The notes below the pieces were generated by a model that was not told the DNA's origin, ran no database searches, and saw only the letters and a list, made by a program, of their open reading frames with translations. A stretch of DNA of 64,000 nucleotides from G963677085 sp963677085. Lineage in GTDB: Bacteria > Planctomycetota > Planctomycetia > Pirellulales > Thermoguttaceae. The stretch covers positions 868,001-932,000 of the forward strand of contig CAXXFH010000006.1 of the NCBI GenBank assembly GCA_963677085.2, read 5' to 3'. Positions 17,441 to 26,917 of this stretch are shown one piece after another. Numbering within the stretch: the stretch's first letter is position 1; each line of letters begins with the position of its first letter. Position numbers and translations under genes: made by a program.

Positions 17441-19566
17441 TGAATGCCATGCCGTTTCGTTGCCTAGCATACGTTTTCGTTGTCGCGGCAAGCGCCGTGA
17501 TTGGATCGAACCATGCCTCGGCCCAGGCCGCTGCGCCACCGTTGCCCGGAGACGTCGACGACGTCGTCTTCGCCGTACGTCCCTTCGGTCCCGATGGCCA
17601 TTACTACGCCAACTTCGGTTACTACTGCTACAATCCCGATGAAAAGGTCTATCCGCAAGGGGGTGGCTCGCTACGGCGGTTGAACTTGCAGACCTCCGAA
17701 GTAACGACCCTGCTGGACGACCCGACTGGCGGCGTGCGCGATCCGCAGGTCCACTACGACGGCCAGAAGATTCTCTTCTCTTATCGCAAGGGCGACAGCG
17801 AACACTATCATCTCTACGAAATCAATATCGACGGCACCGGCCTGCGCCAGTTGACCGACGGGCCGTTCGACGACATCGAACCGACCTACACGCCCGACGG
17901 CTCGATCGTCTTTTGCTCGTCGCGCTGCAATCGCTGGGTTCTCTGCTGGAAGGTGCCCGTGGCGATCCTCTACCGTTGCGACGCCGACGGCCGCAATATC
18001 CGGATGCTCAGCAGCAACGCGGTCACCGAAAACACCCCGGCCGTATTGCCCGACGGACGATTGCTTTATACACGTTGGGAATACGTCGAGCGGAGCCAGT
18101 TGTGTTACCACCACTTGTGGACGATCAACGCCGACGGCACCGGCCAGATGGCCTATTTCGGCAACATGTATCCGATTGGCATGGCATACAACGTAGCCGC
18201 CGAGGTGGGCAAGGAAGTGCGTTACAACAACGTGCCCGGTGCGGTGGCCATGCTCGATGCCAAGCCGATTCCCGGCACGGGCCAAGTGGTCTCGATCTTC
18301 TCGCCCGGCCACGGACGCCGCGAGCACCAAGGGTTCGTTACGATCATCGACCCGCGCAACGGGCCCGACGATCAGCCGTCGGCCCGGCGTATCCATCCCG
18401 GCGGCGACTGGCGCGACCCTTACCCGGTCGCGGCCGATCAGTTTCTCGTCGCCCGAGCGAACGAACTTCATCTGATGGACGGCCAGGGCAACACGCGACT
18501 CTTGTACCGGCTTTCTGGTGTGCCGTCGGACATGATGCTTAACGAGCCGTCGCCCATTCGCCCACGACCGCGTGAGCAACGCCCCGCCGCCCGCAACGAC
18601 GCTATGCAACCGACCGGGCACCTGATTTTGGCCGACGTGACCGTGGGCCGAAACATGGTCGGAGTGAAGCAGGGCGAGATCAAAAAGCTGCTCGTTCTGG
18701 AACAACTCCCCACGCCGTTTCACACCAGCCCGGGTTTCGACGGGATTAGTCTCTGGGGTACTTTCTCGCTGAACCACATCCTGGGCACCGTGCCCGTGGA
18801 ACCCGACGGTTCGGCCTACCTGAAAGTGCCCGCCATGCGAAGCCTGTTGTTTGTCGCGTTGGACGAAAACGATCGAGCGGTCAAGAAGATGCAAAGCTTC
18901 GTCACCGTGCAGCCGGGCGAAACGACCAGTTGCGTCGGTTGCCACGAACCGCGAACGACCGTGCCGAAGAACCCGGGCCACGGAACGTTGCTGGCCGTCG
19001 GGCGCGGGCCGAGCCAGATCCGCCCGATCGACGACATGCCCTCGATCGTCGACTTCCGCCGCCACGTGCAACCGATTCTCGACAAACACTGTGTTCGCTG
19101 CCACAACGCGAAACAACGCGACGGTGAGCTATGCTTGGAAGCCTCGCCGGGCATGCCGTCGCACGGCCAGGGCCGGGTGTTTTCCTCGTATGTGGCGCTG
19201 GTTCGCCGGTTGGGCGAAGTGGCCGACGGCCGCAATGCCCACGGCAATCGGCCTCCCCGCAGCATGGGTAGTTCGGCCAGCAAACTGATGACGCGAATCG
19301 ACGGGAGCCACTACGACGTGAAGGTATCGGCGGCGGAGGCCACGCTCGTACGGCTTTGGCTCGACTCGGGCGCGGCGGCCAACGGTACTTATGCCGTCAT
19401 GCACGGCGGCACGCCAGAAAACCCTAGCTTGCTTTACATACGCGAGATGCAACGTTACGGCATTTTGGCCCCGGGTCTCGATCCGGCCACCGAGAAAATC
19501 GACCCCTACGCCACCGACGAAGCCTATTGGCAGTCGTTTTGGTATCGACCGTCGGGTGGTGAATGA
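17440..19566 (+). CDS. Secreted PD40 / c-heme protein (hydrazine synthase alpha-like)
   Basis: 708 aa starting at the ATG that overlaps the upstream acetyltransferase stop. Signal peptide at residues 5-28 (RCLAYVFVVAASAVIG). Propeller repeats of PD40 type follow (DPQVHYDGQKILFSY, EINIDGTGLRQLTDG, TINADGTGQMAYFG). Two CxxCH heme motifs, CVGCHEPR near 497 and CVRCHN near 550, lie in the C-terminal third. Shorter than its paralogue at 5130-8210: it lacks the discoidin domain and the terminal Cys cluster. Likely a periplasmic or surface c-type cytochrome-like protein of unknown redox partner. Coupling to a sugar acetyltransferase is unusual. Confidence 0.75.
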   Translation: MNAMPFRCLAYVFVVAASAVIGSNHASAQAAAPPLPGDVDDVVFAVRPFGPDGHYYANFGYYCYNPDEKVYPQGGGSLRRLNLQTSEVTTLLDDPTGGVRDPQVHYDGQKILFSYRKGDSEHYHLYEINIDGTGLRQLTDGPFDDIEPTYTPDGSIVFCSSRCNRWVLCWKVPVAILYRCDADGRNIRMLSSNAVTENTPAVLPDGRLLYTRWEYVERSQLCYHHLWTINADGTGQMAYFGNMYPIGMAYNVAAEVGKEVRYNNVPGAVAMLDAKPIPGTGQVVSIFSPGHGRREHQGFVTIIDPRNGPDDQPSARRIHPGGDWRDPYPVAADQFLVARANELHLMDGQGNTRLLYRLSGVPSDMMLNEPSPIRPRPREQRPAARNDAMQPTGHLILADVTVGRNMVGVKQGEIKKLLVLEQLPTPFHTSPGFDGISLWGTFSLNHILGTVPVEPDGSAYLKVPAMRSLLFVALDENDRAVKKMQSFVTVQPGETTSCVGCHEPRTTVPKNPGHGTLLAVGRGPSQIRPIDDMPSIVDFRRHVQPILDKHCVRCHNAKQRDGELCLEASPGMPSHGQGRVFSSYVALVRRLGEVADGRNAHGNRPPRSMGSSASKLMTRIDGSHYDVKVSAAEATLVRLWLDSGAAANGTYAVMHGGTPENPSLLYIREMQRYGILAPGLDPATEKIDPYATDEAYWQSFWYRPSGGE

Positions 19567-19705
19567 CGAGAAAGCGGAAAGCAGAAGAGGTCGTTCCCAA
19601 GCTCCGGCTTGCGAATGCACCTCCGCGAAGCTCCGCTTCGCTGACACGAGAAGTGAGTGCGACTGAAAGACAAATACCTCGCTTCGTATACATAATTACC
19701 CTATG

Positions 19706-19744
19706 CCCTCACCCCCGGCCCCTCTCCCACAGGGAGAGGGGAGC
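19706..19744. repeat. Dispersed GC-rich hairpin (family D)
   Basis: CCCCTCTCCCACAGGGAGAG hairpin preceded by CCCTCACCCCC. Other copies are at 29530 and 48391 (inverted). It sits 40 bp upstream of the next gene; an apparent N-terminal extension of that gene is just this repeat translated. Confidence 0.75.
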
Positions 19745-19783
19745 AAGCTCGATTTCACCTCACATGTCCCACCGGAGTTTTTC

Positions 19784-22700
19784 ATGCGTCGACTTTCATG
19801 CTACCACCTCATCGTTGGAAGCCTCATCGGACTGGCTCTTTGTTCCACAGCAACGGCTTACAACCCGCCCGTCGACACGGCCGGGCCGCTTTGCGTGCAA
19901 ATTGAAGGGCCGGAGACGGTTACCGATATCGCGCAACCGCTGCCCGTGCGCGTGACCCTCGAAAACCAGGGCGACAAGCCGATCGATGGCACGCTTCAGT
20001 TAAAACTCGTCGACCGCTGGACGGCCGAGCCCGGCGAAACGGTGAAGTTTTCGATCGCCGCCAAGGCCAAAAGTACGGTCGACTTCACCATCGCGGCCGG
20101 CGAGCCGACCTACAATGCCCATTACCCGATCCACGCGCTGGCCCAATTCACGCTCGACGGCCAAGCGTACACGGCCCATCCGATTCTGATCTTCGAGACG
20201 AAACTCGATCGGCCACCGCGTGCCATGGTCGAACTGCCCTGGAAACCGCAGGCCATGGCGCCCGACAGCCGGCTGGCCCTGTGGCGGTTGCCTATCCATC
20301 GCATGGTGGTCCAGCGGTTCGGCCAAGAGCCTCGCACATTGCCAACCGGTTGGCAAGGAAGCGACGCCGAAAGCCGAGCACATCTCAGCCTCGGCACCAG
20401 CGAGGCCGAAGGCGACCGCCGCCCGGCCGTTCGCGTTCATCCGCCGTATCATGGCGGGGCCGGTACAATGCTTGTCGAGTATCCCGTGGTGCTGCCGACC
20501 GGCAGTCCGATCACTCTGCAATTCGCCAACGCCATTTTGTCGAATTGTGCCAGCGACGGCGTTACCTTCCGCGTTCGCGTTTGTCCCTTGGACGCTCCGG
20601 AAAATACGTTTGGGGAAGTGGCCTTCGAACGCCACGTGACCTCGACCACCTGGGACGCCGCCACGGCCGACTTGAGCCGCTTTGCTGGCCAAAGCGTTCG
20701 TCTGCAACTCGAATCGCATCCCGGCCCAAAGAACAACACCTCGTGCGATTCGTGCGGTTGGGCCGAACCGCTGCTTTCGGCCGGAACGCCCGCCACCCCA
20801 CCCGCGTTTCCCCCGGCCAACGACGACGGCTCGAAACTGTTGGGCACGATCCAACGCGACGGGCAGACCTACGAGGTCCGGCTTTGGCCGGGCAAGCGCG
20901 GCTTGCTCGACACGGTCGTCGGGCTGAGTTGCGGTGAGAAGCGATTATTCTTTAGCGGTTTCGAACTCAGTACGCTCGGCGCGCGGATCGACGACGACAG
21001 CTCGCCCATCCGTTTGCTCGGCACGGACGAAGAATCGACGACCGGCAGCCTTCAAGTGCGGCACCACTTCGAGTGCCTTTGGGGGCCGTTCGATGTGATC
21101 GGTCGGGTGTATGTCGAAGACAACGCGCTACGGACACGCTTCTCGCTCGAACACCAACTGAAGTTGCCGCCGTGGGTGACCGTTCACCTGGAGGACGTTG
21201 CCCTGGGACCGTTCAGCGCAACGGCCACGAACGTCTACGCCGGCCACGGCAATGTATTGCGTAATCCCAAGGCGTTTTTCGTTCGTCTCGACGGCCACCG
21301 CCTATCGACTTCGTTCGTTGGTTTCGACTTCGAAGGGGCCTTCTCGTTGGTCCAAGGCTGTGACGTTCCGCCGACCGAGTTGAACGTCGATCCGGCCAAA
21401 CATCATTACTCGCTACACGCGGCCTATTGTCCCACGTTAACGTTGCTTCCCTCGGAAAACGCCTTCCAGGCTGCCCGGGCGTGGCGCGAGGTCAACGGTT
21501 TGAAAGCCGCCGGCGGAGTGAAGAAAGCGGCCGGGCGGTTCGTGTTCGACCGTTGGGGTGGTGGCACCTATGACCAAAACCGGCAGCAACTCGAACGGGC
21601 CTTCCACTACGGGCTGACCGACTCGATGGTCGTCTGGCACAACTGGCAACGCTGGGGCTACGACTACCGGCTGCCGGAAATTTGCCCGCCGAACCCGCAG
21701 TATGGCACCTTGGAGGAAATGCAGGGCCTCGTCAATGCCTGCAAACAGGCGGGCGTGCTCTTCGCCCCGCACGACAACTACATCGACTACTACCCCGACG
21801 CCGAAGGTTTTTCCTACGAGAGCAAGATCGCCTTCAGTCCCGATGGCCGTCCCCGGCTGGCGTGGCTCAACAAGGGTCGCAAGGCCCGGTCGTACAAGTA
21901 CCGCACCGACGGCATCGAGCCGATCCTGCAAAAGAATCTTCACTGGATTCGTGACAACCTGGCGCCGACGGGCTACTTCATCGATGTCTGGTCGAGCGCT
22001 CCGCCCTACGATTACTGGACGGCCAACGGGCAGTTTCACACTAAATTGGAAACCGACAAAGCCTGGGGCGACTTGTTCGCCTGGATTCGCGAATGCCTGG
22101 GCGACGACGCTCCGCAGATTTCCGAAAGCGGTCACGACCAGTTGATCGGCTATCTCGACGGCGCGCAGACGAACCACCTGCGCGTCGGTCCTCCGGTGCC
22201 CGGCAGCAAGCGGGGCTGGTGCGTGTGGAACATCGAGTGCGACGACGCCGAACGTACGCCTTGGTTCGACGCGGCCCATCACGACCGCTTTATCCTTCAC
22301 GGTGCCGGCTACAACGGCCGCTACCAGGGCGGCTTGCCCAACGACATGCACGGCGTCTACAGCGACGACTACATGGCCACCGAAGTCTTGACCGGACACC
22401 CGGCCATGGTGTGCGAGAGTTTCAACCGCAACGTCGTCCGCAAATACTGGCTGTTGCACGAACTGATGCGGGCGTTGGCTCTGAAGACCATCGAAAAGGT
22501 CGAATTCGACGGTGGCCCGATCTCCGGCGACTTGCATCGTCAGAAGATCACCTGGAGCGGCGGCGGAGAAGTCTGGGTGAACCGTGGCGAAAGCGACTGG
22601 ACGGTTGAAGGCCACACGCTGCCGCAATACGGCTTCTACGCCCGAGTGCCTGGCGATGGCGGCACCGTGGAAACGGCCGTCGAACGCCGCGACGACGTGG

Positions 22701-23485
22701 TCGTCTCTTGGGCACGCTCACCGCGCGAGCTGTATGTGAACGGTCGGCGAATCGTCGATCATCGCGCCGACATCTCTGTTACCGCCAACGATTTCCGCGA
22801 CCTGGGCGACGGAAAATTTCGATTCACGGCTGTCTGGCAAGCCAAGACGCCGATTCCCGAGGGCTATCGCCCGTTTGTCCACGTGGTGCACGCCGACGAT
22901 ATCGTTTGTCAACCACACCATTCGATGCAACCGCTTGAAGCGCAGTGCACCGGTCGGATCGAAGTGACCGTCGAAGGTCGGCTGCCCGAGCAAGTGAAGC
23001 CGGGCGAGACGTACAACATTGGCATAGGAATGTACAACCCCAAGGGCGGTGCTCGGCTGGCGATGCGCGGTCCCGACGACGGCACCCGCCGCACGCCGCT
23101 GGGAACAATGCGTATCAAAGGCCAAGACTCCAAGGCAACCGGAATCGGTTGGGAAGAGTTCGTGCCGGAACCCAATCCGTGGTACGAGCGGCAAAACGTC
23201 GACGGAAAACCGATCGACTTCGGCCCGATCGCCACCGCCGGCGGCTGCCGCGTCACGCCGGAAGAAAACGGCTTGCTGGTCATTCCGTTGCCGAATCGGG
23301 ACGAACGGCCGATGGTCGTACGCCTTCGCCCGAGCGCGATGCCCTGGCCGGCCGCGGAGCTGAAGACGGTTGAGGTTCTCGACGAAGACGGTCAGGTAAT
23401 CGGCCGACACCCGATCCAGCGCGACGGCGACGCGATCGTTATCGAATGCTTGCCGGACGTGTTTGGGTATCGGTTGGTGAAGTAG
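19784..23485 (+). CDS. Large secreted glycoside-hydrolase-like protein
   Basis: 1233 aa from the ATG at 19784 with CCGGAG upstream; signal peptide MRRLSCYHLIVGSLIGLAL. Residues 30-180 are an Ig-like/NEW3-type beta domain, 200-360 another beta-sandwich. A TIM-barrel-like region spans roughly 590-900, with RWGGGTYDQN, YGLTDSMVVWHNWQRWG, YFIDVWSSAPPYDY and PQISESGHDQL, which hold candidate acidic catalytic residues. It resembles DUF5696 or GH101-neighbourhood proteins, but I cannot fix the family. Residues 1000-1100 (FVHVVHADD, GETYNIGIGMYNPKGG) match a module at the C-terminus of the adjacent sulfatase. The pair is convergent, suggesting shared targeting or substrate. Confidence 0.65.
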   Translation: MRRLSCYHLIVGSLIGLALCSTATAYNPPVDTAGPLCVQIEGPETVTDIAQPLPVRVTLENQGDKPIDGTLQLKLVDRWTAEPGETVKFSIAAKAKSTVDFTIAAGEPTYNAHYPIHALAQFTLDGQAYTAHPILIFETKLDRPPRAMVELPWKPQAMAPDSRLALWRLPIHRMVVQRFGQEPRTLPTGWQGSDAESRAHLSLGTSEAEGDRRPAVRVHPPYHGGAGTMLVEYPVVLPTGSPITLQFANAILSNCASDGVTFRVRVCPLDAPENTFGEVAFERHVTSTTWDAATADLSRFAGQSVRLQLESHPGPKNNTSCDSCGWAEPLLSAGTPATPPAFPPANDDGSKLLGTIQRDGQTYEVRLWPGKRGLLDTVVGLSCGEKRLFFSGFELSTLGARIDDDSSPIRLLGTDEESTTGSLQVRHHFECLWGPFDVIGRVYVEDNALRTRFSLEHQLKLPPWVTVHLEDVALGPFSATATNVYAGHGNVLRNPKAFFVRLDGHRLSTSFVGFDFEGAFSLVQGCDVPPTELNVDPAKHHYSLHAAYCPTLTLLPSENAFQAARAWREVNGLKAAGGVKKAAGRFVFDRWGGGTYDQNRQQLERAFHYGLTDSMVVWHNWQRWGYDYRLPEICPPNPQYGTLEEMQGLVNACKQAGVLFAPHDNYIDYYPDAEGFSYESKIAFSPDGRPRLAWLNKGRKARSYKYRTDGIEPILQKNLHWIRDNLAPTGYFIDVWSSAPPYDYWTANGQFHTKLETDKAWGDLFAWIRECLGDDAPQISESGHDQLIGYLDGAQTNHLRVGPPVPGSKRGWCVWNIECDDAERTPWFDAAHHDRFILHGAGYNGRYQGGLPNDMHGVYSDDYMATEVLTGHPAMVCESFNRNVVRKYWLLHELMRALALKTIEKVEFDGGPISGDLHRQKITWSGGGEVWVNRGESDWTVEGHTLPQYGFYARVPGDGGTVETAVERRDDVVVSWARSPRELYVNGRRIVDHRADISVTANDFRDLGDGKFRFTAVWQAKTPIPEGYRPFVHVVHADDIVCQPHHSMQPLEAQCTGRIEVTVEGRLPEQVKPGETYNIGIGMYNPKGGARLAMRGPDDGTRRTPLGTMRIKGQDSKATGIGWEEFVPEPNPWYERQNVDGKPIDFGPIATAGGCRVTPEENGLLVIPLPNRDERPMVVRLRPSAMPWPAAELKTVEVLDEDGQVIGRHPIQRDGDAIVIECLPDVFGYRLVK

Positions 23486-23540
23486 ACTGCGTTCCGATTA
23501 AGCCGGTTGAATGCTGAGGCGTATGTCCTGTTTGAGTCTC

Positions 23541-23572
23541 AGGGTGTCATGCCCCCGCTTGCGTGGGCATGT
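23541..23572. repeat. Dispersed palindrome (family B)
   Basis: Degenerate copy of the hairpin CATGCCCACGCTTGCGTGGG seen at 26837, 32112, 32158, 38765, 38815, 41212 and 42675. It lies in the 392-bp gap between two convergent genes. Confidence 0.7.
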
Positions 23573-23614
23573 GTCACCGGCATATACGCGGCCGTGGTGT
23601 CCTGGCGAGTAATT

Positions 23615-23715
23615 GCCACGAAGAACACAAAGAGACACAAAAAAACAGCCGTTGTTGGTAGTGAATCAGCACGGGCTGACGCGGCGGCTTTTGTGTCTTT
23701 TCGTGTTTCTTGTGG
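23615..23715. repeat. Inverted pair of dispersed repeat (family E)
   Basis: CCACGAAGAACACAAAGAGA at 23616 and its near complement TTTGTGTCTTTTCGTG near 23690-23715 form arms of about 28 bp. With the family B copy it fills most of the gap between the convergent genes at 23485 and 23878, and may act as a bidirectional transcription stop. Confidence 0.7.
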
Positions 23716-23877
23716 CTACCTCTGTCGTATTCCTCAGTTTTGAAGGCCAATCGAGAAAGTTGTCTTGCGGCTGTCTCTGATGGTGTGCTCGTCTCGGGCG
23801 AAGCATGGCCACGCTCGCGGGGCCATGGCACCCTGAGACTCCGGGACGCAGCTTGGCCGGTGGACAACCAATCCGAA

Positions 23878-25875
23878 CTATCGTCCCGGCACGAATTCAA
23901 TCGTCTGTTCCCCGCCCGTTTTCCGCACCTTCAACGTACCCCCGATTCGCTGGGCCTCGTTGTACGTGTTAGGCCGGGTTTGCGCTTGAGGGCTGAACAG
24001 GCCGATGCGGATTGGGTAGTCGCCGTTGAGGTTTTGGGGGATAGGCAGCATCAACGGGCCCACTTCGTACGTTTTGCCCACCGTCCAGTCGGTCGTCGTC
24101 GGCTCGGGCCAGGCCGTTGCCCGGGTGACGATTTTCCGGCCGTTGGGGTTCAGCACGTGAACGAAACACCAGTACTTGTCGGTCTTCGACAACGCGGCGC
24201 CGGCGTGCCAGTCGATGGTCAACTCGACTGCGGCCGCACCCTTTTTGTCTTTTACCTGTTTCAGCGACGACACCTGAGGATTCACTAGTTCGTCATCCGA
24301 AGGGGTACTCGTTCGGGCAGTCGCCAGTTCCTCGCGAATGGCGTCGGCGTAGGGGTGTTTGTACTCGTCGAGCCAGTCGCTTAGACGTTTCTTCATCGAA
24401 GCAAGCACCTCGGCGACGGCCGGATTGCCGGCGCGGTTGTTCACTTCCAGCGGCTTTTCCCGCATGTCGTACAGTTCCACGAAACTGCCCTTGCGGTTGC
24501 GGCCGCGGCTGAAAACCAGCTTCCAGTCGGGTGTGCGAACCATGATCGTGTTCGACATGTGAGTGAACACGGCGTCGCGGAACTGCGTGGTCTTGCCGGT
24601 GAGCACGTCGCGAAAGCTGCGACCGTCGAGCGACTTGGGAATCGCCACGCCTGAGAGATCCAACAGCGTCGGCAACACGTCGATATTCTCGACCAACGCA
24701 TCGTTGCTCGTGCCCGGGCCGATCAACGGCGGGTAGCGCATGATGAAGGGAATCCGCATCAGTTCGTCGTAGCCGCTGCACAGTTTGAAGACGAACCCAT
24801 GACTGGCCACCATGTCGCCGTGGTCGGTGGTGAAGATGACGATCGTATCGTCGGCCGCGCCCGTCTCGTCTAATGCCTTTAGCACACGGCCCACCTGATG
24901 ATCGATGTACGCGCAGTAGCCCCAGTAGCGAGCGATGTAATCGCGATACTGTTGGGCGGTCCATTTATTGCCCTGGTAGCATCGCATGTTGGTCTGCTGT
25001 GCCCAGGGTTTGTTCTTCAGGGTGTCTTCGTGGTTGTCGGGCAAAGGAACGTCATCGGCCGAGAAAATCGCGTCCCACGGTTTCGGCGGTGCCACGGGCA
25101 AGTGCGGGCCATAAAAACTCAGTACCATGCAAAACGGCTCGTTGGGTTTGCGTTGGTGCCGAAGAAACTTCTCGGCCTCGCCGGCCAGGAAGGCCGACAT
25201 GTGGTGTTGCTCGGGCACGCGGGAGTAGATGTGCGTTCCCTCGGGCCCGCTGGATGCTACGTTGTGGTTACCCACTCGGCTGCGACCTTCGACGAACTCG
25301 CCCAGGCCGACTTGCCGTAAGTAGTTGCGGTAATGGGCCCAACCGCCCACCCATTTGTCGGCAAACCCACATTGGGCCTCGTCCTCGCCGCCACGCCAGG
25401 GGCCGTCGTTTCCATAGCGGAAGTTGCGATCGTCGGGCAGCCGGTTGTGCGAGAACTTGTCGCTTTCGCTGGGCACGTACATGTTGCCGCCCAAATGCCA
25501 TTTGCCGACGAAGGCCGTCTGGTAACCGGCACCCTTAAACAGGTTGCCCATGCCGGGCAGGTTTTCGCTAAGGATAATGTCGTTGGTGACAATTCCGTGG
25601 TGGTGCGGATAAACGCCCGTAAAGTAACACGCCCGGGAGGGACTGCACGCGAAGGCCGAAATATGAAAGTTGTCGAACCGCATGCCCTGTTGGGCCAACC
25701 GGTCGATGTGGGGCGTTTTCGCTTGGGAGTTGCCGTAGGCACCGATGGTCGACATTGGCTGCTGGTCGGTCATGATCAGCAGTACGTTAGGTCGCTTGTT
25801 GGCCGCGGCGGCTGGCGAAACGTACGGCAGACACAGGAAGGAAGCTAACAGTAGTGCAACCAATGCTTTACGCAT
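23878..25875 (-). CDS. Secreted type I sulfatase
   Basis: 665 aa from the ATG at 25875, preceded by AGAGGAA. Signal peptide MRKALVALLLASFLCLPYVS. The alkaline-phosphatase-like sulfatase fold opens with PNVLLIMTDQQ (metal-binding Asp). The motif CSPSR at residue 77 is the C-x-[SP]-x-R site whose Cys becomes formylglycine. KWHLGG and TTDHGDMVASHG supply further active-site residues. After about residue 550 there is an extra beta-rich module (FVHVLNPNGR, GKTYEVG, IRIGLFSPQ) not needed for the fold and shared with the neighbouring hydrolase-like protein. It hydrolyses sulfate esters of a glycan after activation by a formylglycine-generating enzyme, not encoded here. Confidence 0.92.
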   Translation of the reverse strand: MRKALVALLLASFLCLPYVSPAAAANKRPNVLLIMTDQQPMSTIGAYGNSQAKTPHIDRLAQQGMRFDNFHISAFACSPSRACYFTGVYPHHHGIVTNDIILSENLPGMGNLFKGAGYQTAFVGKWHLGGNMYVPSESDKFSHNRLPDDRNFRYGNDGPWRGGEDEAQCGFADKWVGGWAHYRNYLRQVGLGEFVEGRSRVGNHNVASSGPEGTHIYSRVPEQHHMSAFLAGEAEKFLRHQRKPNEPFCMVLSFYGPHLPVAPPKPWDAIFSADDVPLPDNHEDTLKNKPWAQQTNMRCYQGNKWTAQQYRDYIARYWGYCAYIDHQVGRVLKALDETGAADDTIVIFTTDHGDMVASHGFVFKLCSGYDELMRIPFIMRYPPLIGPGTSNDALVENIDVLPTLLDLSGVAIPKSLDGRSFRDVLTGKTTQFRDAVFTHMSNTIMVRTPDWKLVFSRGRNRKGSFVELYDMREKPLEVNNRAGNPAVAEVLASMKKRLSDWLDEYKHPYADAIREELATARTSTPSDDELVNPQVSSLKQVKDKKGAAAVELTIDWHAGAALSKTDKYWCFVHVLNPNGRKIVTRATAWPEPTTTDWTVGKTYEVGPLMLPIPQNLNGDYPIRIGLFSPQAQTRPNTYNEAQRIGGTLKVRKTGGEQTIEFVPGR

Positions 25876-26061
25876 CGAAAGGTTCCTCTCGTGAGTCGTT
25901 GGGGCTGAAGCGAAGTGGCTTGTATTCTCTTCGGTAAATGTCGTCGCGTCAAAAAAACGCCCATCGCGTCGGTTGGGTGTCATGGCTTGGGCACCTGTCG
26001 GGTGTGGCACATAAGCTATTGCAAATATAGCTCAACCGGGGGTGTCCACAAAAAACTGCGG

Positions 26062-26090
26062 TCGACCACGCCCCGACCGTTAGCTATACT
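26062..26090 (+). promoter_or_regulatory. Possible sigma70-type promoter
   Basis: TCGACC at 26062-26067 and TATACT at 26085-26090 with a 17-bp spacer, in the 316-bp gap between the divergent sulfatase and methyltransferase genes. The -35 box matches the consensus at only 4 of 6 positions, so this is tentative. Confidence 0.4.
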
Positions 26091-26191
26091 TGGCTAGTGA
26101 TGTGAACGAGCACACCCGGTTCTCTTCGCTAGGGTGGTTTTCGCCGTGACGGTGGCCAGCCGGCCGCCATTACCCCCCTGGAGGTGGTCCC

Positions 26192-26743
26192 TTGCGGAGA
26201 GACTGTGTGCTGACGACACGACGCGGAACAGAACAGGCACCCACGATAGATCTCATGAAGCGACTTCGCATCAGTACGGATACAGAATCCGACGGCACTC
26301 GACCCGACAGAGGACCGAGTCGTGCGGCCCGGGTTCTCGTCGAACGAGGATTGCTCGATGGCCGCGTTCTCGACTTCGGCTGCGGACGCGGTGCCGACGC
26401 CGACCATTTCGGCTGGGACGGCTACGATCCCGTCCACCGTCCTTTCCGTCCCCGGGGCCACTATCAGTCGATCCTCTGCAACGGGTTGCTCGCCAACCTC
26501 AATCGCAGTCATCGGGCAATGCTGATCGGCCACATTCGCGAATTCCTCTTGGACTTCGGCCGCGCGTATCTCGTGGTGCCGCGCAATCTGCCCGCCGCCG
26601 GAAACCGCGACGCAGAGAACGGCGTGCAGCACTACGTGGTTCTTTCTCTGCCGTCGGTCTACGCCGACGACGAGTTCGAAATCTACGAACTCACGAAGAC
26701 CGGCGACTTCGAAGACCAAACAGGCGACCACTGCGCCGCGTGA
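26192..26743 (+). CDS. Short SAM-dependent methyltransferase-like protein
   Basis: 183 aa if it starts at the TTG at 26192, which has GGAGG 7 nt upstream; an ATG at 26255 (MKRLRIS) has no such site. Residues 55-80 hold GRVLDFGCGRGADADHFG and GYDP, the SAM-binding motif I and the acidic residue of motif II. The fold ends soon after YLVVPRNLP, so only the N-terminal half of a class I methyltransferase is present. The motif style recalls the methyltransferase reported next to DNA phosphorothioation genes, but no dnd genes are here. The substrate is unknown. Confidence 0.65.
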   Translation: MRRDCVLTTRRGTEQAPTIDLMKRLRISTDTESDGTRPDRGPSRAARVLVERGLLDGRVLDFGCGRGADADHFGWDGYDPVHRPFRPRGHYQSILCNGLLANLNRSHRAMLIGHIREFLLDFGRAYLVVPRNLPAAGNRDAENGVQHYVVLSLPSVYADDEFEIYELTKTGDFEDQTGDHCAA

Positions 26744-26836
26744 AGAGGCAGGAACCAGGGGACAGGGGTGATGGATCTAACGGTGAAGAAATTCACACCA
26801 GTCCTTTAACCTTGGTGGCCTCGTTCACAATTTCGG

Positions 26837-26867
26837 CATGCGCACGTAAGCGTGGGCATGGCACCCA
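26837..26867. repeat. Dispersed palindrome (family B)
   Basis: Imperfect copy: CGCACGTAAGCGTGGGCATG followed by GCACCC. It lies 50 bp beyond the 3' end of the following minus-strand gene. Confidence 0.7.
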
Positions 26868-26885
26868 GGTATGGTGTCCTGGCTC

Positions 26886-26910
26886 ATGCCATGCTGAAGC
26901 ATAGCCTACG
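26886..26910. repeat. Dispersed palindrome (family A)
   Basis: CATGCTGAAGCATAGCCTAC, single copy, immediately 3' of the minus-strand gene ending at 26918. Confidence 0.75.
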
Positions 26911-26917
26911 TCTATGT

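Noticed and set aside
17671..19116. A 481-aa minus-strand frame opposite the second heme protein
   Set aside because: Shadow frame without a signal, motif or ribosome-binding site.
5130..19566. Anammox metabolism inferred from hydrazine synthase alpha-like proteins
   Set aside because: The similarity is to a broad secreted PD40/heme family in planctomycetes; no hydrazine synthase beta-gamma, hydrazine dehydrogenase or nitrite reductase is present.
19703..19783. N-terminal extension of the large hydrolase-like protein
   Set aside because: The extension is the family D hairpin repeat; the signal peptide begins at 19784.
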